DNA of 64,000 nucleotides from Mesorhizobium sp. CA14 (GCF_020165195.1 NZ_JAIUHR010000013.1:1-64000); one strand, 5' to 3'. Positions 48,343-57,186 are shown, numbered from the stretch's first letter. Notes: a model not told the origin generated them from the letters alone. Numbers and translations are program-made.

Positions 48343-48457
48343 GCTTGTCCTCTTCGGTCCGAAGCTGACTCTATCTGGGTGCCGACGGCGGGAAGGCAAG
48401 TTTCGGGTGGTTGCAAAGCTCTGGAGGACCGATATTCGCGACCAAGGAGATATTGCC

Positions 48458-49363
48458 ATGAACGCTCAGATGACCATGAATACGCGGATGAAACCGACCG
48501 CGATCCTTGAGAACGACATCACGCCGGAAGGCAGCGACTATGACGTCGTGCGCCGCGCCATCGAGAAGATCAGCCTCGACTATCGCGACCAGCCCTCGCT
48601 GGAGGTGCTGGCCGAGGAAGTCGGCGAGACGCCGACCGGCCTGCAGAAGCTGTTCACGCGCTGGGCCGGCCTGTCGCCGAAAGCCTTCCTGCAGGCGGTG
48701 ACGCTCGACCATGCGCGCAGGCTGCTCGATTCCGGCATGCCGCTCCTGGAGACCTCGTTCGAGCTCGGCATGTCCGGCCCCGGCCGGCTGCACGACCTCT
48801 TCGTCACCCATGAGGCGATGTCGCCCGGCGATTACAAAACGCGAGGCGCGGGTCTCACCATCCGCTACGGCTATCACATCTCGCCTTTCGGCATCGCGCT
48901 CATCATGGTCACGGACCGCGGTCTCGCCGGCCTCGCCTTCTGTGACGCCGGCGGCGAGCGGGCTGCCTTCGCCGACATGTCCGGCCGCTGGCCGAACGCA
49001 ACCTATGTCGAGGACATGTCCGCCACCCAGGCTTACGCGGCGCGGGTCTTCGACCCGACGAAGTGGCGCGCCGACCAGCCGCTGCGCGTGGTGATGATCG
49101 GCACCGATTTCCAGCTTCGCGTCTGGGAAGCGTTGCTGCGCATCCCGATGGGCAGGGCCTGCACCTATTCCTCGATCGCGGCAAGCATCGGCGCGCCCAG
49201 CGCCAGCCGGGCCGTCGGCGCGGCGGTCGGCGCCAACCCGATGTCCTTCGTGGTGCCCTGCCACCGGGCGCTGGGCAAGTCCGGCGCGCTCACCGGCTAT
49301 CACTGGGGCCTGACGCGCAAACGCGCCATCCTCGGCTGGGAAGCGGGTCAGGTGGCTTCCTGA
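48458..49363 (+). CDS. AraC-type HTH fused to O6-alkylguanine-DNA methyltransferase (Ada-like)
   Basis: A protein of 301 aa. Residues about 25-125 are an AraC DNA-binding domain (LEVLAEEVGETPTGLQKLFTRWAGLSPKAFL); residues about 130-300 are an Ogt domain with the acceptor Cys in FVVPCHRALG and helix FQLRVWEALLRIPMGRACTYSSIA. It repairs O6-methylguanine by suicidal methyl transfer. The N-terminal Ada zinc domain, whose Cys senses methylphosphotriesters, is absent. ATG at 48458 follows AAGGAG at 8 nt. Confidence 0.92.
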   Translation: MNAQMTMNTRMKPTAILENDITPEGSDYDVVRRAIEKISLDYRDQPSLEVLAEEVGETPTGLQKLFTRWAGLSPKAFLQAVTLDHARRLLDSGMPLLETSFELGMSGPGRLHDLFVTHEAMSPGDYKTRGAGLTIRYGYHISPFGIALIMVTDRGLAGLAFCDAGGERAAFADMSGRWPNATYVEDMSATQAYAARVFDPTKWRADQPLRVVMIGTDFQLRVWEALLRIPMGRACTYSSIAASIGAPSASRAVGAAVGANPMSFVVPCHRALGKSGALTGYHWGLTRKRAILGWEAGQVAS

Positions 49364-49420
49364 AAGGCTTGGGCCGGTCAAGCGTTGCTAGTCTGCTCTA
49401 ATTATTTGTAGTCATGCAGC

Positions 49421-49453
49421 TTCCGTACGAAAACGCTTCTCCTGGAATTGCTC
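49421..49453. repeat. Short REP-like repeat copy (e)
   Basis: On the minus strand GAGCAATTCCAGGAGAAGCG is followed by TTTTCGTACGGAA. It shares the GCAATTCCAGGA start and CGGAA end with the REP-like copies at 13994 and 35650, but the right outer arm is lost. It lies in the gap before the GGDEF-EAL gene's stop. Confidence 0.55.
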
Positions 49454-49475
49454 CAAAGGGAGGCTCGCACCGCCG

Positions 49476-51941
49476 CTATTGCCCGCGCTGACGGCGCGCG
49501 GTGCCTGTCTCCTTGGCGGCAAATCTGCCAACCTCATCAGCATATGCCTCGATCGGATGAGGACGTCCGATCAGATATCCCTGAAGCGCGTGACAGCCCT
49601 CGTCGCTGAGAAAGCTCAACTGCTCGAGCGTCTCGACGCCTTCAGCGATGATGTCCATCGACAAGCCCCTGCCCAGTCCGACGATGGCGCGAATTATGGC
49701 GACCGTTTGCGGATTCTTCTGGATCATTCCGACAAAGGACTTGTCGATCTTGATCTTGTCGAAAGGAAAAGACTGGAGATAGGAAAGCGATGAGTATCCG
49801 GTCCCGAAATCGTCCAAGGCGACCTTCACGCCGAGCGATTTCAGCCGCCTAAGGATCGAACTTGCCCGCGAAAGGTCGTCGAGCAGGACGCTCTCGGTTA
49901 TTTCAAGTTCAAGCCTTTTCGGGTCGAGCCCCGATTCGAGCAGGATTTGGTGCAGCAGACCTGGAAGATCGCCCTGGCGAAATTGTACCGGAGACAGGTT
50001 GACGCCAACCTGAACCGGGTTGGGCCACGACGCTGCCTCGCGGCATGCCTGCCGCAGCACCCATTCTCCCAAGGATACGATCAGTCCGCTCTCTTCGGCC
50101 ACCGGAATGAACTCGGCAGGCGGGATTATTCCTCGTTCCTTGTGGGACCAGCGGACCAAAGCTTCAAAGCCGACAATCTCGCCGGATACGTTCGCCTGCG
50201 GTTGGTAATGCAGGAGCAGCTCGCCGCTTGCCAGTGCCGAGCGCAAGTCTTGCTCGAGCGCACGGCGTTCGCGCAGCTTGCGATCCATGTCGGCCTCAAA
50301 CATCCGGAAAACGCCGCGGCCGTCGGCTCTTGCGCGATCAAGCGCCGCACGAGCATTGCTCAAGAGCGCCGCAACGTCTGTCGCATCGTCGGGGAAGAAG
50401 GTGATGCCGATGCTGAGCCCAACCCGCAGCGCACGACCCTCGACATCGAAAGCGTCGGCGATTGCCGCCAGCAGACGGTCTGCCAATTCGATGGCTGTTG
50501 CTGGATGCGGGCCCTCGCTGACGATTATGGTGAACCCGCTGCCGCCTGTCCGCGCAAGGAAGTGCTTGCCAGCAACTCCTGCAAGGCGCTTCGCTGCCTT
50601 GCCAAGCAGAGTGTCCGCGACCACCGGGCCATAGACGTCGTTGACCTCCTTGAAACCATCGATGTCAACGCGCATGACAGCGAAAGATTCACGTCCAGAC
50701 GTCGCCCGCTCGAGCGTGAATTCGAGGCGCTCGACAAGCATCGTTCGGTTAGGAAGATCGGTCAACGCATCATGGGTGGCCATGTGGGCGATCCGCGCGG
50801 CATCTCGCTTGCGGTCCGTGATGTCCTCGGCGACTGCAAGCACGTATTTCGATTTGCCGTCGTGGCTCTCTACGGCCAATCGCCGGGTTATGAGATCGCG
50901 TACGCCCTTATGCCGCGTGGGGATCTTCTCTTCCGCCGCAATCTGTACGGTATCGCAACGCAAGGCCTCCTGATCACGTGTCAGAAAGGACTCCGCTTCT
51001 TCCGGCGGAAACAGCTCGGCGTCGGTCTTTCCGATCAGTTCCTCTCGAGGGATGCCGAGCAGCCCCTCGCCCGCCCGATTCATCAAAACGTAGCGCCCGG
51101 CCTCTTTGGCGAAGAGCATGACCGGGATGTTCTCTATCACCGTGTCCAGGAACTCCCTCGCGCGGCGCATGCCGTCTTCCGCGAGCTTTCGCTCCGTCAC
51201 ATCGATGATGGCAACCATGAATGAGGCACGGCCATCATATTCGATAGGCTTGGAGTAGGCGACAATGTGGATCACGCTGCCGTCCGCCTTGACGTGGCGC
51301 CAGCTGCGTCCGCTTCTGTCCGAGCCCTCGCCAGCAACCACGATCCGGCGGAACGCCTCGACGTCTTCCGGGGGCCTGATGTCGAGTATCGATTTTGAAA
51401 GGAACTGCTCGCGCGAGTAACCATAGCGCTCGATGGCGGCATGGTTGACGGCCAAAAAACACAGGCTATCCCGGTCAAACACCCACATCGGAACCGGGTT
51501 CTCCTCGAACAGCAAGCGAAGCGAGGCCTCGTGCTGTTTGAGCGTCGTGATGTCCGAAATGCAACCGACCACGAAGCGAGCGCCATTCGGCAGCAATGCG
51601 CGGGCCTTGCGTGTCATCAACGTGCGGACCTTGCCGTCGGGGCCCCGAATGATCTCCTCATTCTCGTTAACTTCGCCGGTGTCCAGCACCAGCCGGTCGA
51701 TCCGACCGAACACATCCGCATGTTCCTTGGGGACGAAATCATAGTCGGTGCGGCCGGCCAGTTCCTCGAAGGATCGGCCCATGAAATCGCACATGCTTCG
51801 GTTCATCACGAGGAAGCGGGATTGGCTGTCCTTCACGAATATGGGATGCGGAACCGCGTCCAGCACGAGCCGCACGGCGTCGGCATCATCGGTGGAAAAT
51901 GACTTTGCGAGTTGGTCGAGCGGAGACTCTGAGCTGGGCAT
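49476..51941 (-). CDS. PAS-GGDEF-EAL cyclic-di-GMP phosphodiesterase
   Basis: A protein of 821 aa with three PAS domains (about 20-130, 140-250, 265-375), a GGDEF domain (about 395-545) and an EAL domain (about 555-805). The GGDEF site reads GGSGF, so cyclase activity is unlikely. The EAL site is complete: EALVRW, NLSPVQF, EITES, DDFGTGYSS, KIDKSF, EGVET, LQGYLIG. The protein probably hydrolyses c-di-GMP, with the GGDEF domain as a GTP sensor. It lacks membrane helices, so it is cytoplasmic and would sense ligands or redox through PAS. Confidence 0.92.
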   Translation of the reverse strand: MPSSESPLDQLAKSFSTDDADAVRLVLDAVPHPIFVKDSQSRFLVMNRSMCDFMGRSFEELAGRTDYDFVPKEHADVFGRIDRLVLDTGEVNENEEIIRGPDGKVRTLMTRKARALLPNGARFVVGCISDITTLKQHEASLRLLFEENPVPMWVFDRDSLCFLAVNHAAIERYGYSREQFLSKSILDIRPPEDVEAFRRIVVAGEGSDRSGRSWRHVKADGSVIHIVAYSKPIEYDGRASFMVAIIDVTERKLAEDGMRRAREFLDTVIENIPVMLFAKEAGRYVLMNRAGEGLLGIPREELIGKTDAELFPPEEAESFLTRDQEALRCDTVQIAAEEKIPTRHKGVRDLITRRLAVESHDGKSKYVLAVAEDITDRKRDAARIAHMATHDALTDLPNRTMLVERLEFTLERATSGRESFAVMRVDIDGFKEVNDVYGPVVADTLLGKAAKRLAGVAGKHFLARTGGSGFTIIVSEGPHPATAIELADRLLAAIADAFDVEGRALRVGLSIGITFFPDDATDVAALLSNARAALDRARADGRGVFRMFEADMDRKLRERRALEQDLRSALASGELLLHYQPQANVSGEIVGFEALVRWSHKERGIIPPAEFIPVAEESGLIVSLGEWVLRQACREAASWPNPVQVGVNLSPVQFRQGDLPGLLHQILLESGLDPKRLELEITESVLLDDLSRASSILRRLKSLGVKVALDDFGTGYSSLSYLQSFPFDKIKIDKSFVGMIQKNPQTVAIIRAIVGLGRGLSMDIIAEGVETLEQLSFLSDEGCHALQGYLIGRPHPIEAYADEVGRFAAKETGTARRQRGQ

Positions 51942-52122
51942 TCTTGTCTCGCGTTGCAGCCAGGAACCCAGCGGAAACGTTTACATCCATAACTCTTACT
52001 TATCTGTAATCATCGAAACACCAGTCGTAACAAAAATTTAGGCCTCGTAGAGACCGTCATCGGAACACTGGTAACAGCGTGCCTTCCGGGGTAGCTTCCG
52101 GCGCGTCAGCAGGAGGCACTTC

Positions 52123-53028
52123 TTGATTATCGTTGTCGGTTCGATCAACCTCGACCTCATCGCCAATGTCGACCGCTTGCCGGAACCCGGCGAGACGGTG
52201 CGCGGCTCAAGCTTCGTCACCGCGCCCGGGGGCAAGGGCGCCAACCAGGCGCTGGCCGCGGCGCGCGCCGGCGCGCAAGTGCGCATGGTGGGCGCGGTCG
52301 GCAAGGATAGCTTTGCCGGCGATGCGCTCGCCCTTCTCAAGGCCGGCACTGTCGATCTGTCCGGTGTCGGCGAGAGCTTCGCCTCCACCGGCACGGCTTT
52401 GATCCTGGTCGGCGCCGACGGAGAAAACGTCATCGCCGTCGTGCCGGGCGCCAATGATTCGGTGGTGCCGGGCGATGTCGCCAAGGCCTATCTCAAAAAA
52501 GGCGACGTCGTGCTCTTGCAGCATGAGATCCCGCTGCAGACGGTCGAGGCTACGCTTGACGCGGCGCGCGCGGCGGGCGCCGTCAGCGTGCTCAACACCG
52601 CACCCTTCCGTCCCGAAGCAGTAGGCTTCACCGGCAAGGCCGACTATGCCGTCGCCAACGAAACCGAGTTCGATCTCTATGGCGAGGAGCTGGCGCTTTC
52701 CGGGCGCGACCGCCCGGCCCGCATGCGCGACTATGCCCAAAAGATGGGCCGCGCCATCGTCGTCACGCTCGGCGGCGACGGCGTGCTTGCCGCCACGCCT
52801 CACGATTTCATCACCGTTCCGGCGCTGAAGATCACGCCGGTCGACACGGTCGGCGCCGGCGACACCTTCTGCGGCTATTTCGGCGCCGGCCTCTCGTCGG
52901 GTCTCTCGCTTCAGGATGCGCTCACCCGCGCCGCCGCGGCCGGGTCGCTCGCCTGCCTGAAGCCAGGCGCGCAACCGGCGATCCCGCTGGCCAAGGATGT
53001 CGACGCGGCCTTGCCGGGGACCCGTTAA
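52123..53028 (+). CDS. rbsK: Ribokinase (PfkB family)
   Basis: A protein of 301 aa. N-terminal VVGSINLDLIANVDRLPEPGET and GGKGANQALAAARAG, and the C-terminal PfkB signature DTVGAGDTFCGYF with the catalytic Asp. It phosphorylates D-ribose or a similar pentose or deoxyribose. The start is TTG at 52123, supported by AGGAGG 6 nt upstream. It is 3 nt from an amidase gene, and a nucleoside hydrolase that releases ribose lies at 55674-56618, so nucleoside salvage is plausible. Confidence 0.92.
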   Translation: MIIVVGSINLDLIANVDRLPEPGETVRGSSFVTAPGGKGANQALAAARAGAQVRMVGAVGKDSFAGDALALLKAGTVDLSGVGESFASTGTALILVGADGENVIAVVPGANDSVVPGDVAKAYLKKGDVVLLQHEIPLQTVEATLDAARAAGAVSVLNTAPFRPEAVGFTGKADYAVANETEFDLYGEELALSGRDRPARMRDYAQKMGRAIVVTLGGDGVLAATPHDFITVPALKITPVDTVGAGDTFCGYFGAGLSSGLSLQDALTRAAAAGSLACLKPGAQPAIPLAKDVDAALPGTR

Positions 53029-53031
53029 GCG

Positions 53032-54483
53032 ATGCGCCCTGTCACAAAACATGCCGTGTCGCCGGCCGGCGACACCTGCCGCCTCTCCGCCGTCGAGCTC
53101 GTTGACGGGATCAGACGGCGTCGCTTTTCGGTTCGCGAGGTGGTCGGCGCGTTCCTTGACCGCATCGAGGCCGTGAACCCGCTGGTCAACGCCATCGTCT
53201 CGCTGCGCGAGCGCGCCGACATCCTGGCCGAGGCCGACAGGGCCGATGCTCATCTCGCCCGCGGCGGCGAGGCCGGATCGCTGTTCGGCCTGCCGATCGC
53301 CATCAAGGACCTTGCCCTGACCAAGGGGCTCAGAACCACCTTCGGCTCGCCGATCTTCGCCGATTTCATTCCCGGCACGGACGACTTCTTCGTCGAACGT
53401 ATCCGCAAGGCCGGCGCTATCATCATCGGCAAGACCAACACCCCGGAATTCGGGCTGGGTTCCAACACCTACAATCCGGTCTTCGGGCCGACGCTCAACG
53501 CCTTCGACCCCGCACTCACCGCCGGCGGCTCGAGCGGCGGCGCAGCCGTGGCGCTGGCGCTCGACATGGTGCCGGTCGCCGACGGCAGCGATTTCGGCGG
53601 CTCCCTGCGCAACCCGGCGGCCTACAACAATGTCTACGGCTTCCGTCCGTCTCAGGGCCTTGTGCCTGCGGGCCCGGACGTCGATGTCTTCCATGCGCAG
53701 ATGGGCGTCGAGGGCCCGATGGGCCGCAGCGTGCGCGATATCGCGCTGCTGCTCGATGAACAAGCCGGCTATCACCCGCACGCGCCGCTGTCATACGCCA
53801 AGGAGGGGTCTTTCCTCGACGGCTTGGGAGCGAAAGCGTCCGGCGGCCGCATTGCCTGGCTGGGCGATCTCGGCGGCCACCTTCCGACGGAGCGGGGCGT
53901 GCTCGACCTCTGCGAGGCTGCGCTTGCCCGCTTCGCCGATGCTTCCTTCCACAGCGAAGCCTTGGTTCCGGATGTCGATTTCGAGGCGCTGTGGCAGGCT
54001 TTTGTCACCTTGCGCCACGCAAGCAGCGGCTGCGGGCTGAAGACGCATTACGACGATCCGGCAAGACGCAGCCTTCTGAAGCCTGAGGCTGTCTGGGAAG
54101 TGGAGCAGGCGATGCGCTTGACCGCGCCGCAGATCCATGCCGCCAGCGTCCGGCGCACCTCATGGCATCGCACGCTGCTGTCGCTGTTCGAGCGCTTCGA
54201 CCTCATCGCCCTGCCTACCGCGCAGGTCTTCCCGTTCGACGTGACTACCCACTGGCCGCGCGAGGTCGCGGGACGGATGATGGACAGCTATCACCGCTGG
54301 ATGCAGGTCTCCGCCTTCGCCACGCTGGGCGGCTGCCCGGCGCTCAACGTGCCGGCCGGCTTCGACGAGAGGGGCCGGCCGATGGGCATGCAACTGATCG
54401 GCCGCCCGCGCGGCGACCTCGCCGTGCTCAAGGCCGGCGCAGCCTATGAGGCGACACTGCCATGGGCGGCGGGGGCTGCGTGA
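53032..54483 (+). CDS. Amidase (amidase signature family)
   Basis: A protein of 483 aa. The Ser-cisSer-Lys triad is visible: Lys in IAIKDL (about 89), cis-Ser in GGSSGGAAV (about 163) and the nucleophile Ser in DGSDFGGSLRNPA (about 187). It hydrolyses an amide, with unknown substrate. It starts 3 nt after the rbsK stop and is therefore co-translated. In such a context nucleobase or ureide breakdown could be imagined, but nothing in the sequence proves it. Confidence 0.92.
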   Translation: MRPVTKHAVSPAGDTCRLSAVELVDGIRRRRFSVREVVGAFLDRIEAVNPLVNAIVSLRERADILAEADRADAHLARGGEAGSLFGLPIAIKDLALTKGLRTTFGSPIFADFIPGTDDFFVERIRKAGAIIIGKTNTPEFGLGSNTYNPVFGPTLNAFDPALTAGGSSGGAAVALALDMVPVADGSDFGGSLRNPAAYNNVYGFRPSQGLVPAGPDVDVFHAQMGVEGPMGRSVRDIALLLDEQAGYHPHAPLSYAKEGSFLDGLGAKASGGRIAWLGDLGGHLPTERGVLDLCEAALARFADASFHSEALVPDVDFEALWQAFVTLRHASSGCGLKTHYDDPARRSLLKPEAVWEVEQAMRLTAPQIHAASVRRTSWHRTLLSLFERFDLIALPTAQVFPFDVTTHWPREVAGRMMDSYHRWMQVSAFATLGGCPALNVPAGFDERGRPMGMQLIGRPRGDLAVLKAGAAYEATLPWAAGAA

Positions 54484-54577
54484 CGGGCCGCCCTGCCCGG
54501 CCAGCTTGCGCCGGCGTCAAACCCGTGCATTGATCGCGCTCCGCCCAAGTCGGCGCTGTCCTGTTCGAGGGAAGATC

Positions 54578-55192
54578 ATGTCGCTGGAACTCTACGCCGC
54601 CTATGTCGTCGCCTGCATCGTCATCATCCTGGTGCCGGGACCCACGGTCACGCTGATCATCGCCAACAGCATCCGCCACGGCTCGCGCGCGGGCTTGGCC
54701 AACGTGGCCGGCACCCAGGCCGGCCTTGCCATCATGATCGCCATCGTCGGCATCGGCCTCAACACGCTGATCGCCGGCATGGGCCACTGGTTCGAATGGG
54801 TGCGGCTGATCGGCGCCGCCTATCTCATCTGGATGGGCGTGCAGATGTTCCGCGCCAAGGGCGCGCTGAACCCCGACGGGTCGGTGAAGAAGCCGCGCGG
54901 CGGTTTCTTCCTGCAAGGGTTTCTGGTCGCCGTCAGCAATCCGAAGACCTTGGTGTTTTTCGGCGCCTTCTTCCCGCAGTTCATCGCGCCGCAGGGCAAC
55001 TATACGCTGCAGATCGTCGTCATGGGCCTGACCGCGATGATCTTCGCCGCCATGTCGGACTCGACCTACGCCCTTGCCGCCGGCCGCGCCGGCCGGCTGC
55101 TGTCGGCCAGCCGCGTCAGGCTGATGTCGAGGATCAGCGGCAGCTTCCTGGTCGGCGGTGGACTGTGGCTGGCGTTCTCGAAGGCGAAATGA
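54578..55192 (+). CDS. LysE-family amino-acid exporter
   Basis: A protein of 204 aa with six predicted helices and the RhtB/LysE hallmark VPGPTVTLIIANSIRHGSRAG near the N-terminus, then NPKTLVFFGAFFPQFI. It exports amino acids or analogues across the inner membrane. GAGGGAAG precedes ATG 54578. The gap from the amidase is 94 bp; it may belong to the same unit. Confidence 0.92.
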   Translation: MSLELYAAYVVACIVIILVPGPTVTLIIANSIRHGSRAGLANVAGTQAGLAIMIAIVGIGLNTLIAGMGHWFEWVRLIGAAYLIWMGVQMFRAKGALNPDGSVKKPRGGFFLQGFLVAVSNPKTLVFFGAFFPQFIAPQGNYTLQIVVMGLTAMIFAAMSDSTYALAAGRAGRLLSASRVRLMSRISGSFLVGGGLWLAFSKAK

Positions 55193-55237
55193 GCGACGAG
55201 CTCGCCGGCGCGCAATTATTTTTTGAAGCATATTGAA

Positions 55238-55261
55238 GAGTTGTGAGCGCCCTCACAACTC
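55238..55261. terminator. Hairpin after the LysE gene
   Basis: GAGTTGTGAG (55238-55247) and CTCACAACTC (55252-55261) pair perfectly with a 4-nt loop. It is 45 bp after the LysE stop and 6 bp before the next ATG. It can be a terminator without U-tract or an operator for the following gene. Confidence 0.5.
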
Positions 55262-55267
55262 ATAGTT

Positions 55268-55645
55268 ATGAACAAGTCAAACGTTTCCCTCCGGAATCGC
55301 TTGCTTATTTTGCAATACGAGTACGGCGATGCTGTCATAGTATCTGCTGTATTTTGTGCTTTTGCACTGATGCGAAGTGCTGCGGTAATCCGGCTTGAAC
55401 TCGATCCGGTCACCGGCACGCAGCGCGTGATCGGCGTGGTTGAATACATCAGGCCCGCGCCCGTCAATCCGAAGTTCACAGTCGGCCGGGGGCTATATTA
55501 CACCTATGATGTGCGGCTTGAGGACGACACACTGATATCGATAGACGATGAAGTGGGGACGCCGCACCTTGTCGGATCGGCAATCCCCATCGAACGGCAG
55601 CATCACAAGCACGGCGCCGACACCTATCGATTGCTCAACGGGTGA
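55268..55645 (+). CDS. Hypothetical protein with one membrane helix
   Basis: A protein of 125 aa, not recognised. A hydrophobic stretch at about 22-41 (AVIVSAVFCAFALMRSAAVI) precedes a soluble domain with several beta-strand patterns (VIGVVEYIRPAPV, LYYTYDVRLEDDTLISIDD). There is no ribosome site; the ATG comes straight after a strong hairpin, and the first third is AT-rich. The actual start may be further in, or the gene may be poorly expressed. Confidence 0.5.
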   Translation: MNKSNVSLRNRLLILQYEYGDAVIVSAVFCAFALMRSAAVIRLELDPVTGTQRVIGVVEYIRPAPVNPKFTVGRGLYYTYDVRLEDDTLISIDDEVGTPHLVGSAIPIERQHHKHGADTYRLLNG

Positions 55646-55673
55646 CGGCGGGCGCTGGTTTTGGCCTACATGG

Positions 55674-56618
55674 CTAATTGAGCCGCCCCAGCCGCTCCAC
55701 CAGCAACGCGAAGAAGCCGTCATGGTCGATGTCGCGCATCACCATGGCGTTCTTTTTGCGCTTGGCGACACCCCACCAGTCGATCACCGTCATGCCCATG
55801 GTGAGCTCCGACGCGGTCTCGACGCTGACATTGCAGTGGCGGCCCTTGAACAGCTCCGGCTTGACGAGGTAGGCGATCACGCACGGGTCGTGCAGCGGCC
55901 CGCCATCGGTGCCGTATTTTTCCTCGTCATAGCGCTCGAAGAATTCCAGCATCTCGGCGGTCGCTGTGCCGACCTTGGTGCCGAGTTGGCGGAAAGCCTG
56001 GATGCGCTTGGAGGTGGTCAGCGCCTTGTGGGTGACGTCGAGCGGCATCATCACGATCGGAATGCCCGATTTGAACACCAGATCGGCGGCCTGCGGGTCG
56101 ACATAGATGTTGAATTCGGCCGCCGGCGTGACATTGCCGCCCTCGAAGAAGCCGCCGCCCATCAAGACGATTTCCTTGATGCGCGGCGCGATCCTGGGCT
56201 CGCGGATCAGCGCCAGCGCGATATTGGTGAGCGGTCCGAGCGGGCAGAGCGTGATCGTGCCGATTTCCTCGCGCATCAGCGTCTCGACGATGAAATCGAC
56301 GGCGTATTGTTCCTGGAGCGGCATGGTCGGCTCCGGCAGCTGCGGGCCGTTCAGGCCGGTCTTGCCGTGCACTTCCTCGGCGGTGACGAGTTCGCGCGCC
56401 AGCGGCCGGATGGCGCCGGCATAGACCTTGATGTCGGGCCGTCCGGCCAGTTCGCAGATCTTGCGGGCGTTGTTCTGGGTCAGTTTCAACGGCACGTTGC
56501 CGGCAACCGCGGTGATGCCGACGATCTCCAGCTCGGAACTGCCGAGCGCCAGCAATATGGCGACGGCATCGTCCTGGCCGGGATCCGTGTCGATGATGAT
56601 TTTTCTGGACTGGGGCAT
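55674..56618 (-). CDS. Inosine-uridine nucleoside hydrolase family protein
   Basis: A protein of 314 aa. The Ca-binding N-terminal D-x-D-P-G-x-D-D (IIDTDPGQDDAVA) and a His-containing segment near the end (VIDWWG) fit the IunH family, which splits ribonucleosides into base and ribose. AAGGA lies before ATG 56618. It is convergent with the unknown gene at 55268 and divergent from hsp20. Together with ribokinase it suggests a nucleoside-ribose salvage route. Confidence 0.92.
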   Translation of the reverse strand: MPQSRKIIIDTDPGQDDAVAILLALGSSELEIVGITAVAGNVPLKLTQNNARKICELAGRPDIKVYAGAIRPLARELVTAEEVHGKTGLNGPQLPEPTMPLQEQYAVDFIVETLMREEIGTITLCPLGPLTNIALALIREPRIAPRIKEIVLMGGGFFEGGNVTPAAEFNIYVDPQAADLVFKSGIPIVMMPLDVTHKALTTSKRIQAFRQLGTKVGTATAEMLEFFERYDEEKYGTDGGPLHDPCVIAYLVKPELFKGRHCNVSVETASELTMGMTVIDWWGVAKRKKNAMVMRDIDHDGFFALLVERLGRLN

Positions 56619-56662
56619 TTCAATTCCTTTTTGGGGAGTCTTTTTGGGCGGGGTCTTAATGG

Positions 56663-56691
56663 CTTGAACTTGATCGCGCGGCGGACCATAT
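56663..56691 (+). promoter_or_regulatory. Candidate RpoH (heat-shock) promoter of hsp20
   Basis: CTTGAA (56663-56668), 17 bp, CCATAT (56686-56691). This fits the alphaproteobacterial RpoH pattern CTTG-N17-18-CCnATnT. Transcription would start near 56698, leaving a leader of about 62 nt before hsp20. Confidence 0.6.
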
Positions 56692-56733
56692 CAAGACCAT
56701 CGGGAAAAATGCCATCCGGGTTTTTCCAGTTTG

Positions 56734-56752
56734 TGTCGCTCTTCAGAGGACA
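56734..56752 (+). promoter_or_regulatory. ROSE-like RNA thermometer hairpin masking the hsp20 ribosome site
   Basis: UGUC-G-CUC (56734-56741) pairs with GAG-GACA (56746-56752) around the loop UUCA, leaving one bulged G (56738). The ribosome site AGGA (56747-56750) is fully paired. The opposing strand contains UCGCU, the U-Y-G-C-U motif of ROSE elements with the bulged G. A second hairpin, GGAAAAA/TTTTTCC (56703-56727), lies upstream. This matches known ROSE thermometers before rhizobial small heat-shock genes. Confidence 0.72.
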
Positions 56753-56760
56753 GTGTAACA

Positions 56761-57186
56761 ATGAGTCGAATGACGCCCTTCTCCAGCCCGCTTCTCCTGG
56801 GTTTTGATGCCATGGAAAAGACGCTCGAACGTCTGGCGAAGTCCGGCGACAGCTATCCTCCATACAATATCGAGCGCCTCAGCGCCGCTGACGACAAGGC
56901 CGAGAGGCTGCGCATAACGTTGGCCGTTGCCGGTTTCGCAGAAAGCGACCTCGATGTCACCACGGAGGAAAACCAACTGATCGTGCGCGGTCGTCAGACC
57001 GACGATACCGAGCGCGAGTTCCTGCACCGCGGCATCGCCGCTCGCCAGTTCCAGCGCTGTTTCGTGCTGGCCGACGGCATGCGAGTGATCGCGGCGGAAC
57101 TGAAGAACGGTCTGCTGTCGATCGATCTCGACCGGCCGGAGTCCGAGCGGATGGTACGGAAAATAAACATATCGGTGAAAGACTGA
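56761..57186 (+). CDS. Small heat-shock protein, Hsp20 family
   Basis: A protein of 141 aa with an alpha-crystallin domain (about 35-130; RLRITLAVAGFAESDLDVTTEE, LLSIDL near the end), short arms and a C-terminal VRKINI resembling the I-x-I anchor. It is an ATP-independent holdase; the size and N-terminus (PFSSPLLLGFDAMEKTLERL) match class A rhizobial IbpA-like proteins. ATG at 56761 lies 10 nt after AGGA. Expression is probably set by RpoH and by the RNA thermometer hairpin. Confidence 0.95.
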   Translation: MSRMTPFSSPLLLGFDAMEKTLERLAKSGDSYPPYNIERLSAADDKAERLRITLAVAGFAESDLDVTTEENQLIVRGRQTDDTEREFLHRGIAARQFQRCFVLADGMRVIAAELKNGLLSIDLDRPESERMVRKINISVKD

